From contig NC_079136.1 in assembly GCF_945859705.1 (NCBI RefSeq), positions 112,550,028 through 112,614,027 of the forward strand: a stretch of 64,000 nucleotides of DNA, in the 5' to 3' direction. Source of the DNA: Episyrphus balteatus. Lineage: Eukaryota > Arthropoda > Insecta > Diptera > Syrphidae. Positions 1-10,110 of the stretch are shown here, in pieces; position 1 is the stretch's first letter, and each line of letters opens with the position of its first letter. The notes below the pieces were generated by a model. That model saw only the letters and a program-made list of their open reading frames with translations, was not told where the DNA came from and searched no databases. Both the position numbers and the translations under genes were made by a program.

Positions 1-390
1 ATGTACAAAAAGTATGAGAGTAAGTTAACGGCAGCTGAGATGAAGATGCTTCGCATGACAGCAGGAGTAACAAAGCTTGATAGAATTAGAAGTACGAAGA
101 TCCGAGGAAGCCTTCATGTTAAAAACACCATCTCCCAAAAAATTGAACACGACCGACTCAGTTGGTATTGCCATGTTCAAAGGAGAGATCCTGAGAACCC
201 CGTCAAAAAAGCAATATCATACAACGTTCCAACACGAAATAGAAAGAAAGGTAGGCCTAAAAACTCCTGGTACAAGCAAATGCAAAACCACCAGCATTCA
301 GTTGGCCTTAGAAATGGAACAATACAAAACCGGGAGGCTTGCCGCCGATTTCTGAGGTCAACCCGGCGAACCCCACAGGCGGATCACTAG
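1..390 (+). pseudogene. C-terminal end of a non-LTR retrotransposon reverse transcriptase (RTE-like)
   Basis: This open frame enters from the left edge and stops at 388-390, so only the last ~129 residues of a longer protein are visible. It shows the tail signature of insect endonuclease/reverse-transcriptase ORFs: a DRIRSTKIRGSL segment (residues ~27-38), then a DRLSWYCHVQRRDPENPVKKA segment (~51-70), then a basic GRPKNSW block (~84-90). In the family the second segment reads like RLRWYGHV followed by an Arg/Asp-rich stretch and GRPK-W. The RT catalytic domain would lie upstream, outside the window. The DNA after the stop is AT-rich with no obvious tail repeat. The family match is from protein pattern only; the clade (RTE rather than another non-LTR clade) is less sure. 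It is probably a dead copy, but integrity cannot be judged from this end. Confidence 0.75.
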
Positions 391-2891
391 TGTGAAGCAG
401 TTACGTGGGATAGTTATGATCCCCTCGACATCGAGATCATAACAGCGCCGAGAAAAAGGAAGAAGAAGATAAATCCAAGAAATAGCTTTTTTTGGATTTT
501 TTGTTTAAGTTAGCACATTTTTTTTATATCTTTCCTATTTATTTTCAAAAAAACATAGTTGGGAAATATTCAACGCAAAAATAATCAACTTTATATAAAA
601 ATTAATAGGAAAGATGTAAAAAAATGTCTTAGTCTTCACCATTCGCAACTTTTCCGCGCTATTACGATTTAAAATTCGAAAAAAACCGAAAAACGATCCA
701 CCTTAATGTTGTATACCTATATTTCAAGTTCCAAGTGTGTTCTTAAGATAGTAGAAAAACACGGTGTCATATTTCGAATTCGATTTGTTTGAGGATTTCA
801 TTTCATCTTTATAGAATTCAAAATATAAAAACTGAAATAAGTCTGAAAATATCGCTGTTCTTTGCCCACCACAGTTATCTTTCAAAGCTACTGGCAACAA
901 CAAACCGAAAATACTACAGCACCTTTTTTGGAAGAAATTTTTTCCTAAGGTGACTTGGCTTGACATTCGTATAAACTGCGATAAGTTTGTTAAGACACAT
1001 TTCCTTTAGTCAAAATTTGTTTACTACAAATACAAATAGGAACCTACAAATCTTCCTCTTTAAAATCACTTCCTCATTATTATATCCCTTTTTTATTATC
1101 TTTTTCAACGGTAACTTCTCGACTCCATTAATCCACTTTAAAATTTCAAAACTTGAGCAACAAGCAAAAATTTTAAACAAAAAAAAAATTGAATTTAAAT
1201 AAATTTTCCCTAACAAAATGCCATCATCATTTATATGATTCCTTTAATGCTTCATCATACAAAAAATCTAACAGAAAAATCTTTCTCCGTCTCCGTTGTA
1301 TATTTCCATCTAGTTCAAGAGTGCACTTCAATATGACAATCAATTTTTTTTTTCTTTAATTTAAAAATTTAACTATGGTGAACTTATAAGAAAGCGTCCC
1401 ACTCCAATGAAGTATTTTTTTTTGTTAGAAAATTATTATGTGTGTTTTCTCTTCTTATCATCATCTTCAACCCCTTTATGTCCTCAAGGCAAAACCACTT
1501 TCTAAGTGTCACTTTTATTTTATATATTATTCTCGCGCAGAATTTGTTCGCTACATCAAATTCTATATATCTTCTCTATATTATATATGGGAAACCCCTT
1601 CCCTTATTTCTTATCCCCGGGTTAACTGCAATCCTTTAAGAACTGTTATCCTTTCAACTTATAAAAAAATGAAATAAAATAAAAGAATCAAAAGAAAAGA
1701 TGGAGAAAATTCCTAGTCGCTCTCGCTGTCTTCGTTATACTACGAGTACACACATTTGAAATATTCATTTCTGTTCTTCAAGGAATAGAAACAGAAATAT
1801 AATACTTCTTCTGCGTGTGTATGGGCTACAAGCACAAACACCTCCTCTACTTTTCGCCGCCCCTTGGCAACCCTTCTTATGGAAGGATGCGCTCGCGTCA
1901 ATCACTTGCGGGTCTTTTGCGACACACATAAACCAAGTTTTCTTGTATCCTTAGCGACATCTACCGCAAAGTTGTCATAACAAGTCGCCGAGAGAACATT
2001 GTATATATATAAGAATATATATACAATGGAGAGAAGAAGAGAATCCTTGAAAGAATAGAAATTTTAAATTTTCAGCTCAAAACAAGGCCATGAGGAAGAA
2101 TATGATTGCCACTATCTTTCTTGGATGAGTCTGGTCATGCAAAAGGTCCTTGTTGCACCCGCCCTTTGTCGTTGCATCTTTAGTACAAGAATTATTGTAT
2201 ACGTAACACACACGACATTCACAAACACACACGCACTGGGAATCTTTTTTTTTTCTTTTATTATGAAGCACCGCAGGACTCGTCTCTCTAAAATTCAATA
2301 TGCAAATGAGGAGGATAATGATCATGCTGTGATTTTTTATGCATAAAAATGTAAATCCTTAAATTATTATCCTTGAGGTGTTTTTTTTTTTTTTTTTTTA
2401 AGAACACTGGGCCCTTTAGCATCAGGATAATATTAATGAAGAATGACAGGAAGCTGAAACAAAAATCCGACTTTAAAGCATTTTTTGGTTGAACAAAAAA
2501 AAAAAAAAATCGCAGACAGACGACGACGACACGACCGAGAAACGTCGACGGACGTGGCCTTGCGCGTTGCCGTCTTTTGCACTAATTGAGTCCTGTCATC
2601 CGGATCCGCGTGCTACAATTTTTTTTCTTCATTCATTCATTTTTTTTTTTTTTAATTTCGCCTGCAACTGCAACTCGTTGTTTTCTTGATTACATTCATC
2701 TAAAGTCATTATCGTGTTTGAAAAAGGGTTAAATTGGTACAACAAACACGTCGCTTTCGTATGTAGGTAGGAGGAAGGTAGTTTGGGGGAACTCAGCAGC
2801 GGATTTGGTACGAAGACAAAAGTGACATCTGATAAAGGCGTCAAATTAGTATTAAGTTTTAGTTAAAATTAAATTAAATATATTGAACATA
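391..2891. other. non-coding AT-rich stretch, no gene seen
   Basis: No supportable coding region. It holds long A and T runs (for example a T run near 2380-2399), short low-complexity open frames and one perfect hairpin described separately. The segments 1680-1990 and 2500-2600 are less AT-rich, as in single-copy intronic or intergenic DNA. Confidence 0.5.
1997..2028. repeat. perfect 14-bp hairpin with 4-nt loop
   Basis: CATTGTATATATAT at 1997-2010 is followed by AAGA and then its exact reverse complement at 2015-2028. The alternating TA core suggests cruciform-prone simple sequence; no function is inferred. Confidence 0.7.
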
Positions 2892-3781
2892 GGCAGGAGG
2901 GGGTTGGGTTCGATATCCCGCTTTTTATATTCCCGTTTTTTAAAATCCCGCTTTTAAAATCCCGTTTTTCATTATTCCGCTTTTTATAATCCCGCTTTTT
3001 AAAATCCCGATTTTTATAATCCCGTTTTTTATTATCCCGATTTTGCAAGCAAAACTAGTTGTTTTATTTTAAAAAATCGCGCGATTTTTTAAAATAAAAC
3101 AACTAGTTTTGCTTGCAAAATCGGGATACTAAAACAAATTAAGAAATGAGAGATTTTTCTAAACGCATTTAATTAAAACCTTAACAAAAAATATAATATA
3201 TACAAAAAATAAGAAAAAGTAAGGAATGTTTAATTAACAAATAATATTTACTTTAAACTTTTAAAGGAACAATGAAATCGTGATAATCCCATAGATTAAT
3301 AATAACTTAAAATGATCACAACACCTTAAATTAAGTACACACTACATAATCAAAAGAAATTTCATTTAAATATATTTCAACTTATATTTGGATGCATTTC
3401 AACAATTTTGATATTTAAATAAATGAAATTTCTTTTACTTGTGAACTCAATTTAGGGCTTTAATCATTTTATGTTTTTATAAAAGAAATACCGTTTTCAG
3501 AATGTATTGAAGGTACATATTGTGTGATCTTTACAACTCAAAAAATCAGTTTTACTAATTTTTGTCTATTTCTCATGATTTTTTTAATTGTGAATTAAGC
3601 ATGTATTTTGTAAAAAAAATCGGGATTTTCGGGATTTGACGGGATTTTAAAATTCGGGATTTTAGAAAACGGGATTTAAAAAAGCGGTATTTTAGTAAAC
3701 GGGATTTTGAAACTTTTTTTTCGGGATTTTCGAAAAACGGGATTTTAAAAAGCGGGATTCCGATACGCTCCCGGCAGGAGG
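2892..3781. mobile_element. foldback DNA element with 9-bp target duplication
   Basis: GGCAGGAGG at 2892-2900 is repeated exactly at 3773-3781, bracketing an 872-bp element (2901-3772). Its ends are inverted copies: GGG...TCGATATCCCGC on the left and the complement of GGG...TATCGGAATCCCGC on the right. The outer arms are arrays of an ATCCCG-(T)n motif (2914-3040) facing CGGGAT-(T)n (3620-3760). An inner pair of arms (about 3305-3385 against 3395-3480) also folds back. Long, internally repetitive inverted repeats, no coding capacity and a 9-bp TSD fit foldback or Mutator-like non-autonomous elements; in Drosophila, FB elements have this design. The superfamily is inferred, but the TSD and arms are seen directly. 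Confidence 0.85.
3033..3128. repeat. 96-bp perfect palindrome with no spacer
   Basis: The sequence is identical to its own reverse complement around the centre between 3080 and 3081 (core AATCGCGCGATT), with 48-bp arms containing GCAAGCAAAACTAGTTG and its complement. It lies inside the left arm of the foldback element and has no matching partner in the right arm. Confidence 0.9.
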
Positions 3782-5260
3782 CGTAAAACTCCCACACTTA
3801 AGAGAATGTTGGGAACATTTTTATCGCCAAAAAAGCTTGAATTATTTGGATTCCTTAAAGCGAAGGGCTAGTTAATTTTATATTTTTTCTTTTTTCTATT
3901 TTCCTACAACTCTTTGCTGAAAATAAATATAAAATCCACCCTCTGTTTTGAGTTATTTTTCTTCCCCGTGTTTGAAAGAAGAAAAATCAAAGACCAACGC
4001 CAAAGCAAGTGGAGCGAACAAAATTGTGTGGAATTCTTCTTTTTGTATAAGTATAATGAGGAGCGCACTGGCAAGCGGGATGTTGATAATTAGTGCAAGG
4101 ATTCACATTGATATTGAAAGTTGTAAGGACGTGCAACTAGAACGAGTAAGGTAGACATTTCTACGACTTGCAATCGGGTACTTGTATGCAATTTCTCTCT
4201 TTCATCAACGACAACGACGACCGACGACACGATAGAAATTTGAAAGAAAAGTTTCTAACAAAAAATAAATTGAAACTTGAAAATGATTTTGTTACATTTT
4301 CATTTTTTTTTTCTTTTTTTTTAAGGCTAAGGTCAAGCTTTACATTTCTATTAATTTTATTTAATGAAGAATTTTAAAGATTTCTTTTTTAAAGAGAGAA
4401 ACTTAGAAGGGAGTCAAATGAACTTTGATATACTGTAAAAAAAAGGAAAGTGTGTTATGTTTTGGAACTGAATGAAATATAATGCAGTTGACAGATGAGG
4501 TAGCGAATTCTTAAAGTTATTAAAAGTTATTATTAACAATTTCTTTTTATAGTTTTTAACATTTTTTAATAAGCTGCATTTGAAACATCCTTTTAACCTA
4601 AAATTGTGTGTCCAAAGGTTAGTTTTTGTTTAGTAAATAAATTGAGAGAAATGTTAACAAAGCAATATTAAAGAGTTGTCATTTTTTTTAACAACTGAAA
4701 TAACTTCTAAGATTACTATTTTTGGCTACATATAGAAATGTTATCCCAAACATTTACGGCGACTTTAAAATTATGGTGTTTTAAGCCTAATTGAGGACCG
4801 TTTTTGCAAAACGCAACAAATGTATTTTGATTTTTTTAGTGAGAAAACTTGAAATTTTTCTTTCTCAATACAAATTGTAATAATTTTATAAATTTAAAAG
4901 CGAAGAAGTTTTTTCAACATACAATGAATATTAGTTCTACCTACATTTTTGCTTTATTAAAAAAGTATACCTAATTAAAGTTTTTTTCTGAAAAATTTGC
5001 AAAATATACGTTTGTGAATGTTTTGTAAAAACGCTTCTCAATTTGGTTTTTAAAATTTGTATTAAATCGCTAGTAATTATTTTATTTATTTTAATTTTAT
5101 TTTGAACAGACTTAAAATTTAATTTTATTTTGAACAGATTTAAGATTTTTACTAGAGCTAAAATACACACCATAACTAAAATTTTTAATTTTTCTCAAAA
5201 ATTAAATTAGGTACTTTCAAATTTGTGTCTGGTTTCAAATATATCACTTTTATAAATTAA
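3782..5260. other. non-coding stretch, no gene seen
   Basis: AT-rich sequence with only short, compositionally biased open frames. A tandem near-repeat of a TTTAATTTTATTTTGAACAG motif occurs at about 5090-5145. Nothing supports a gene. Confidence 0.5.
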
Positions 5261-7034
5261 GGGCCAATTAATTACTTTTAATGGAAATTTTGAATTTAAA
5301 ACTCCATTAAAAATATCCTAGGGATTTTTTAATTTTTTGAAAAATCAAACTGTCAAAAGCTTCGATTTTGCCAATTCAAATAATTTAAATTTGAAGGATA
5401 AGTAATATAAAAAGCATTAAAACTATGGCCCGTAAGTATTTTGCAGCCAAAACGCCAGGCGAAAACCCACTGACGGTGTAACGATATACCAGTGGAAACC
5501 AAAGACTGAAAATATTGCAACTTTTTTAGATGATCAGGATTACGCAGCATCTTAATCCTGATTAGTTTTACTAGTCGAGTTTCTTTTAAAGTGGAGAAGA
5601 TATTCTCTAGTAAATCTACTATATGTGCCAAGGTTGAAAAATCGTCTTTGAGCATTGTATCGAAAGTGAAATAAAAACTGTATCGAATTGAACTTTTTGA
5701 ATCTTTCAAATTTTATTAAAAAACAATTCGAAAAATTTATTTTAAATGAACGAAAAACTTTAAGATAAACCAAAAACTAAATTAATTTTTTTTTCTCAAA
5801 AAAATCGGAAAAACTTTTGAGGTCATTTTTGATTTTGTTCTTTGTGATCCTATTTACAGTTTAAAACTGCAAAACACTGATGTTTCATTACAACTCAAAA
5901 CTTTGGTCTTTCGTGATACTGTAAATATGTATGCAGTGAAATATGCAGAATTATTGCAGGTGTATTGAACTTCAAAATATAGGCTTTAATCTTATCGTTA
6001 ATGGCTATGAAAATTGAGGTGAATTTAAAAAAAAAAAAACAATAATTAATAAATCTAACATGTAAAAAAAAAGGAATGTCCTGAAAAGAAAATTTTATTT
6101 CTTTGAAGAAAATTAAATAAAGACTTTAAATTCACCCTTGACCGTTTAATGTTCTATTCAAATCAACCGTGTATTTGACTAATATTGCAGTCTTAACAAT
6201 ATCTCAGAAGAATCGAAAAGAAAAAATTGATCCAGAATACCTTTTACATTGATATAAGCGAAAGGACAAAACTGTATCGAATTTAGTAATAGTGTATTTG
6301 TGAAGAAGAAAAAAACGGAAACAAGAATTTGTTTTTGTTTTAAGGACTTTATGAAATAAATTCAATTTGATGTTTTGTTTTTGACCTTTAGTCCCAAATA
6401 ATGCGTTTCGCCCAGGCACAACAGTTGGGCTCATCAGTAAGATGCTGTTATACCCTTCTTTTCACTGTAAAATATATAAATGTTGGTAATCATCAACTAA
6501 AAATTTTGCGAATAGTGTATTTGTGTAAATTATCCAAGCCAAGTGTATCGAAAAAAGGACAATCGTATCGCCTTTTCAACCCAGATATGTGCTCTTCTGG
6601 GCTCTGAAAAGTGGATAAATGCATTCTTTTCTTTGAAATTTGTGTCTATTAAAAATCTTAAATAAAGTGTTGTCCTAGCCATAGATATCAATAATTTCTG
6701 GCAAGCCAAACAAAAATATTCTAGTCTAAATTATTTTTTCAAATAAAATAATTATTTAACAATAAATTAAATGACATTATTTGACGCTAACGGAGAGTGA
6801 ATAAAAGAAATCTTGTTTAAAATCTCCATTTACTCTAAAAATCCCTCTTAAAAGGTCGAATTTGGCGTTTTAAGTAAAAGGATTTTTAAATTTAATGCTT
6901 ATTCAGTTAATGATGCCAAACTTAAAAAAAAAATGCTTAAAAGATACTGAATAAATTAGTTTTGTTTTAAATTTTGAAATTCCCTTTTCTAATGAAGATT
7001 TAAAATTTAATGGAGAAATAATTAATTAGGCCCG
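5261..7034. mobile_element. possible TIR element (GGGCC-AATTAATTA ends)
   Basis: GGGCCAATTAATTACTTTTA at 5261 is mirrored by the complement of GGGCCTAATTAATTATTTCT ending at 7033, and both ends carry a CCATTAAA-like inner block. The left flank is TAA. The right flank is TAA after one extra base, so a 3-bp duplication is imperfect. The ~1.77-kb interior has no recognisable transposase; the minus-strand open frame at 5353-5709 matches no family I recognise. It contains the hammerhead-like core at 6404-6437, so it may be composite. Confidence 0.45.
6404..6437 (-). ncRNA. hammerhead ribozyme-like core (probably degenerate)
   Basis: Read on the minus strand, CUGAUGA (6437-6431) is followed by a 5-bp stem II (GCCCA pairing with UGGGC across the loop ACUGUUGUGCC) and then GAAAC (6409-6405). 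This is the conserved catalytic core and stem II of a type I hammerhead. Penelope-like retroelements are known to carry minimal hammerheads of this kind, and a Penelope-like fragment lies 1.1 kb away at 7501-7887, on the opposite strand. The stem III side (6404 downwards) does not form a clean short helix and a GUC/NUH cleavage triplet is not evident, so self-cleavage is doubtful. Confidence 0.5.
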
Positions 7035-7500
7035 TAAAGTTTTAAAATTTTTTAATTTTCAAAAAAGTCATTTTCAACTCATTTTTTATTGCTTACCAAA
7101 ACAACTTGATGTTGTCCGAAATTATAATTTTATTGATTTTAAGCATTAAGAAAATCCAAAGCAGGGTGTTGTAAGAGTTTTGCAGTTGTATTAAATAATA
7201 TTTTTCAATTTTAATTCAAATTATGGAAAATTGTCATCTAAACATCTAAACAAGCTCTAGCTTTTAATCTCTTCTTATAAGTAACCATGAATATAGACAC
7301 ATGGCAAAATATACCAAAAAAAAAAATGTTTTTATTTTTCTTAATTTTAAATTTTATCAAAAATAGTTGTGAGTGTTCGATTTAAAATGAATACACAAGG
7401 TAGAATTTAAGGCAATTTAAAAAAGAGAAAAACGCTTTTTTTATTATCTATTGATATTTGTGTAGTAAAACAAACTTTTTTTTTCGATCAAACAAACTTT
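7035..7500. other. AT-rich non-coding stretch
   Basis: Poly-A/T-rich sequence between the possible TIR element and the Penelope-like fragment. No gene seen. Confidence 0.45.
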
Positions 7501-7887
7501 TTGATCGGCCGTTACTTAATCGTTGTAGTGTGCGCACTCTCATACATTTTCATTCTGATTAAGAGAAGAAATAATAGGTTAATATTTGATTGGTACAAAA
7601 AACCAACATCTTCAGGTCGTCTTATTAATTTCAATTCCAAACAATACAAATATGTAAATAGCGGACATTCACATAAGACAGCATTGGCTTTGCATTGCAT
7701 AGATGAAGGACATAGACCAGATTTCTATAACGTTGATATTATACAGACAGAAAAACACTACAGCAAACGTATGTTACTAGAAATGTTACATATTTTAAAT
7801 ACAGATAATACGGTTAATAGGAGATCTGATTGCGAAGGGTTGAGCAATATTTATAGTCAGTTTGTGCATAGAAATATTTTAGGCTAA
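7501..7887 (+). pseudogene. Penelope-like element fragment: RT tail joined to GIY-YIG endonuclease tail
   Basis: A continuous frame of 128 residues carries two separated parts of a Penelope-like polyprotein. Residues ~20-47 (IKRRNNRLIFDWYKKPTSSG and following R-LINFNS) match the end of the RT domain, where the family has a W(Y/H)-KPT-SGR-LNF signature. Residues ~54-125 (HKTALALHCIDEGH, NVDII, KR-LLEMLHI, NTVNRRSDCEGLSNIY) match the C-terminal half of the GIY-YIG endonuclease, including the expected Arg90 and catalytic-type Glu94. The linker and the GIY...YIG start that should lie between them are missing, so an internal deletion falls near residues 48-54. The frame opens at a TTG and has no genuine start; the rest of the RT is absent upstream. 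It ends at the normal-looking C-terminus. This is a deleted, non-functional copy. Confidence 0.8.
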
Positions 7888-9811
7888 ATATTTAGGTATA
7901 TTTGACTTGAATTTTGAAGATCATTTTTGATTAGAAGTTCAAAATTTTGAATTTCTTATGAAATGTGAAATTTAGATTTCATTATTTTAAAATTTCGATT
8001 GATTGAAACGTCTTTTTCAAGACTTCATTAATTGAATTTTCAAATATTATAAAAATAAAGAAAACCAATCCAGATAAAATTTAAGATTTTAAAGATCTTT
8101 ATAGATTCATAATAATGGTGGCAATTTGACAACCGTTTTTCCGATAGCTGCTTAGTCGTAACGTTACCTAATATAAAGATCTTAATTTTCGTTATTTGTT
8201 TTACATTTGGTAAGCTACCACACAGTTTACATACAGAGATTTGATATTATGTATATTTTATCTTTCTTCTTAATCAGTATTTAAATATTTTTGTTTTTAA
8301 ATAAGTATTTAAAGGAAAATAAAAAAACTCAAGGTTCACATTTAGGTTCAATTTCTAATATGAGTTTCTGAAGATATTGAGTTCCATTTCATTCCTTAAA
8401 AACCACAAGACTTACTACCTTTATAATTATATCTACTACAAGTCTGCAGTTTACATTCACTTTAAACGATAAATATTTTGTTCTTTAAACATCCAAGGAC
8501 GTGCACAATTTACTTATCTTCTGACCTCTCAAATCTGCTCATCAATCATCACATTATCACACAATATGATTTTAATGAAATACCTACCATCACAAAAAAA
8601 AAAAAACTCACTTCACTTTTCCTCTCACTTTCAATTATATATCCTTTTCAAGAATATCAAGGATTTATTGTCCCAACACCCATCAACTTGAATTCAGTTT
8701 GGATGGCATTCCTGACGGAATCAAACACAAAAAAAAGTACGTACCTACGAGAAAAAAAACTTGTTAATCTGTGAAAGAGCGTCACATTAAACCCAAACAA
8801 AAGGAACAATTTACTCTTTCAGTCATCCGTGACGTGTTGGTCATGTCCATGTCCTTCTTTTCGAGGATAAAACACATCCAACATCTCGTTTTGCTCGTTA
8901 CCAATTTTTCGACACATCAATCAATTAATTTTTATATCTCTAGCTATGTGGAAAAAAAGTTCAAAGAAAAAACGAACAAAAAAAATTGAGAATAAAAACA
9001 GACAGCAGCGCAATTCTGATGGGCAAATAATTCATTATCTCGACGAAGGACATTGCTGCTGCAACGCGTCTGCTCTTCTCTCCGTACCCACATAAACCAC
9101 ATATGCATCATTTTGTTGCAATATCTATCTACTACATACAACTCGGGCCCGATCCATGATTCAGGGATCAGAGACAGGATGTATGGAAGGAGTACGAGAG
9201 GTACCTATCTGTTGCATTTTCGGAAAAAATTGCTTTTTCGCCTTGTTAGAGATTGGTTTTTTTTTGTTGTTTGTTTTTAAATTCATCCACCCCCGAATAA
9301 CCTCTACCACATCACCCACCAAAGTCTCATCAGGATGGCACATCACGTCCCTTTATCACTGTTTTCACGTATAATCGGATTAAATGGGCAGCAAATTGTG
9401 AAATGAAATCCTTTAATTATTTCCGTCCTCTTTAAAACAGAAAAACTAAATTAAAAAAAAAAATTAAAAAACAGAAAAAAAAACTTTGCAACGCAAATTT
9501 CCGTTCGTAGTTATTTGCTCACATTTAATTTTCCTTTTTGTTTTGTTGGTCTCTTCCACAGGACTTCTCCATACGACAACAAATATACACAAAAAAGGAT
9601 ACAAAACACCATGAATATATTTTTTTGTTTGCCAATAACAAGGGTCAGTGCACAGAAAACACGAAAACAAATTAAATAAAATACAAAAAAAAAAAGAATT
9701 ATAAAAATAAACAAACAAAGTGTACAACAATTAAAAGATTTATTTAAAATAATCAAATAATTTTTTTTGTTATTTTGTAAAAAAGTAGAACAGAAAAAAT
9801 TTTACCACCGA
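7888..9811. other. non-coding region upstream of the candidate exon
   Basis: No gene seen. From about 8400 the sequence changes to less repetitive DNA with runs of A and mixed C-rich stretches (8400-9420), as in single-copy promoter or intron sequence. It could contain the promoter and 5' leader of the exon at 9936, but no TATA box or initiator can be assigned with confidence. Confidence 0.4.
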
Positions 9812-9935
9812 ATGAACGGTGATTCTAAACAAGGAAATATTTTTTGTTCTTGTATATTTTTTGTTGTGTCGTTTTGTTCTTTAAAATTGAAAATCATAAA
9901 ATAAATTGCAACACGGCAAAAAAATTTATAAAAAA

Positions 9936-10110
9936 ATGTCGTCGTTTTATGTCACGCTTGGCATCTTTTTGATGAGGATTTTTATTGTTTCGAGTGATTC
10001 AACTACATCTTCGATGAGCAACAGTATTAACGGTGGCAGCAATGGCGGTAGTGGAAATAATGGAGTCAGTTCCGGTGTAGCTGCATCGAATGCAATTACA
10101 GCCAATAATG
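9936..10110 (+). CDS. candidate first coding exon of a secreted or membrane protein
   Basis: ATG at 9936 sits in an AAAAAATG context and opens 58 codons plus one base, ending at AATG|GTAAGTACC (donor GT at 10111-10112). The N-terminus MSSFYVTLGIFLMRIFIVSS is a hydrophobic run followed by polar residues, as in a signal peptide. Residues ~21-58 are a Ser/Gly/Asn-rich low-complexity tract (SINGGSNGGSGNNGVSSG). A phase-1 intron just after a signal peptide is typical of modular extracellular proteins such as immunoglobulin-superfamily receptors, but no domain is visible here and the gene is not identified. The next exon was not found, so the first intron may exceed 50 kb. Upstream, a 30-codon open frame (9812-9904) would act as a uORF if transcribed. 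An alternative is that this is a chance frame; the donor, composition and signal peptide together favour a real exon. Confidence 0.55.

Noticed and set aside
5353..5709. 118-codon open frame on the minus strand
   Set aside because: No recognisable motif, AT-driven composition and no splice or promoter context; it lies in a possible TIR element and is left unnamed.
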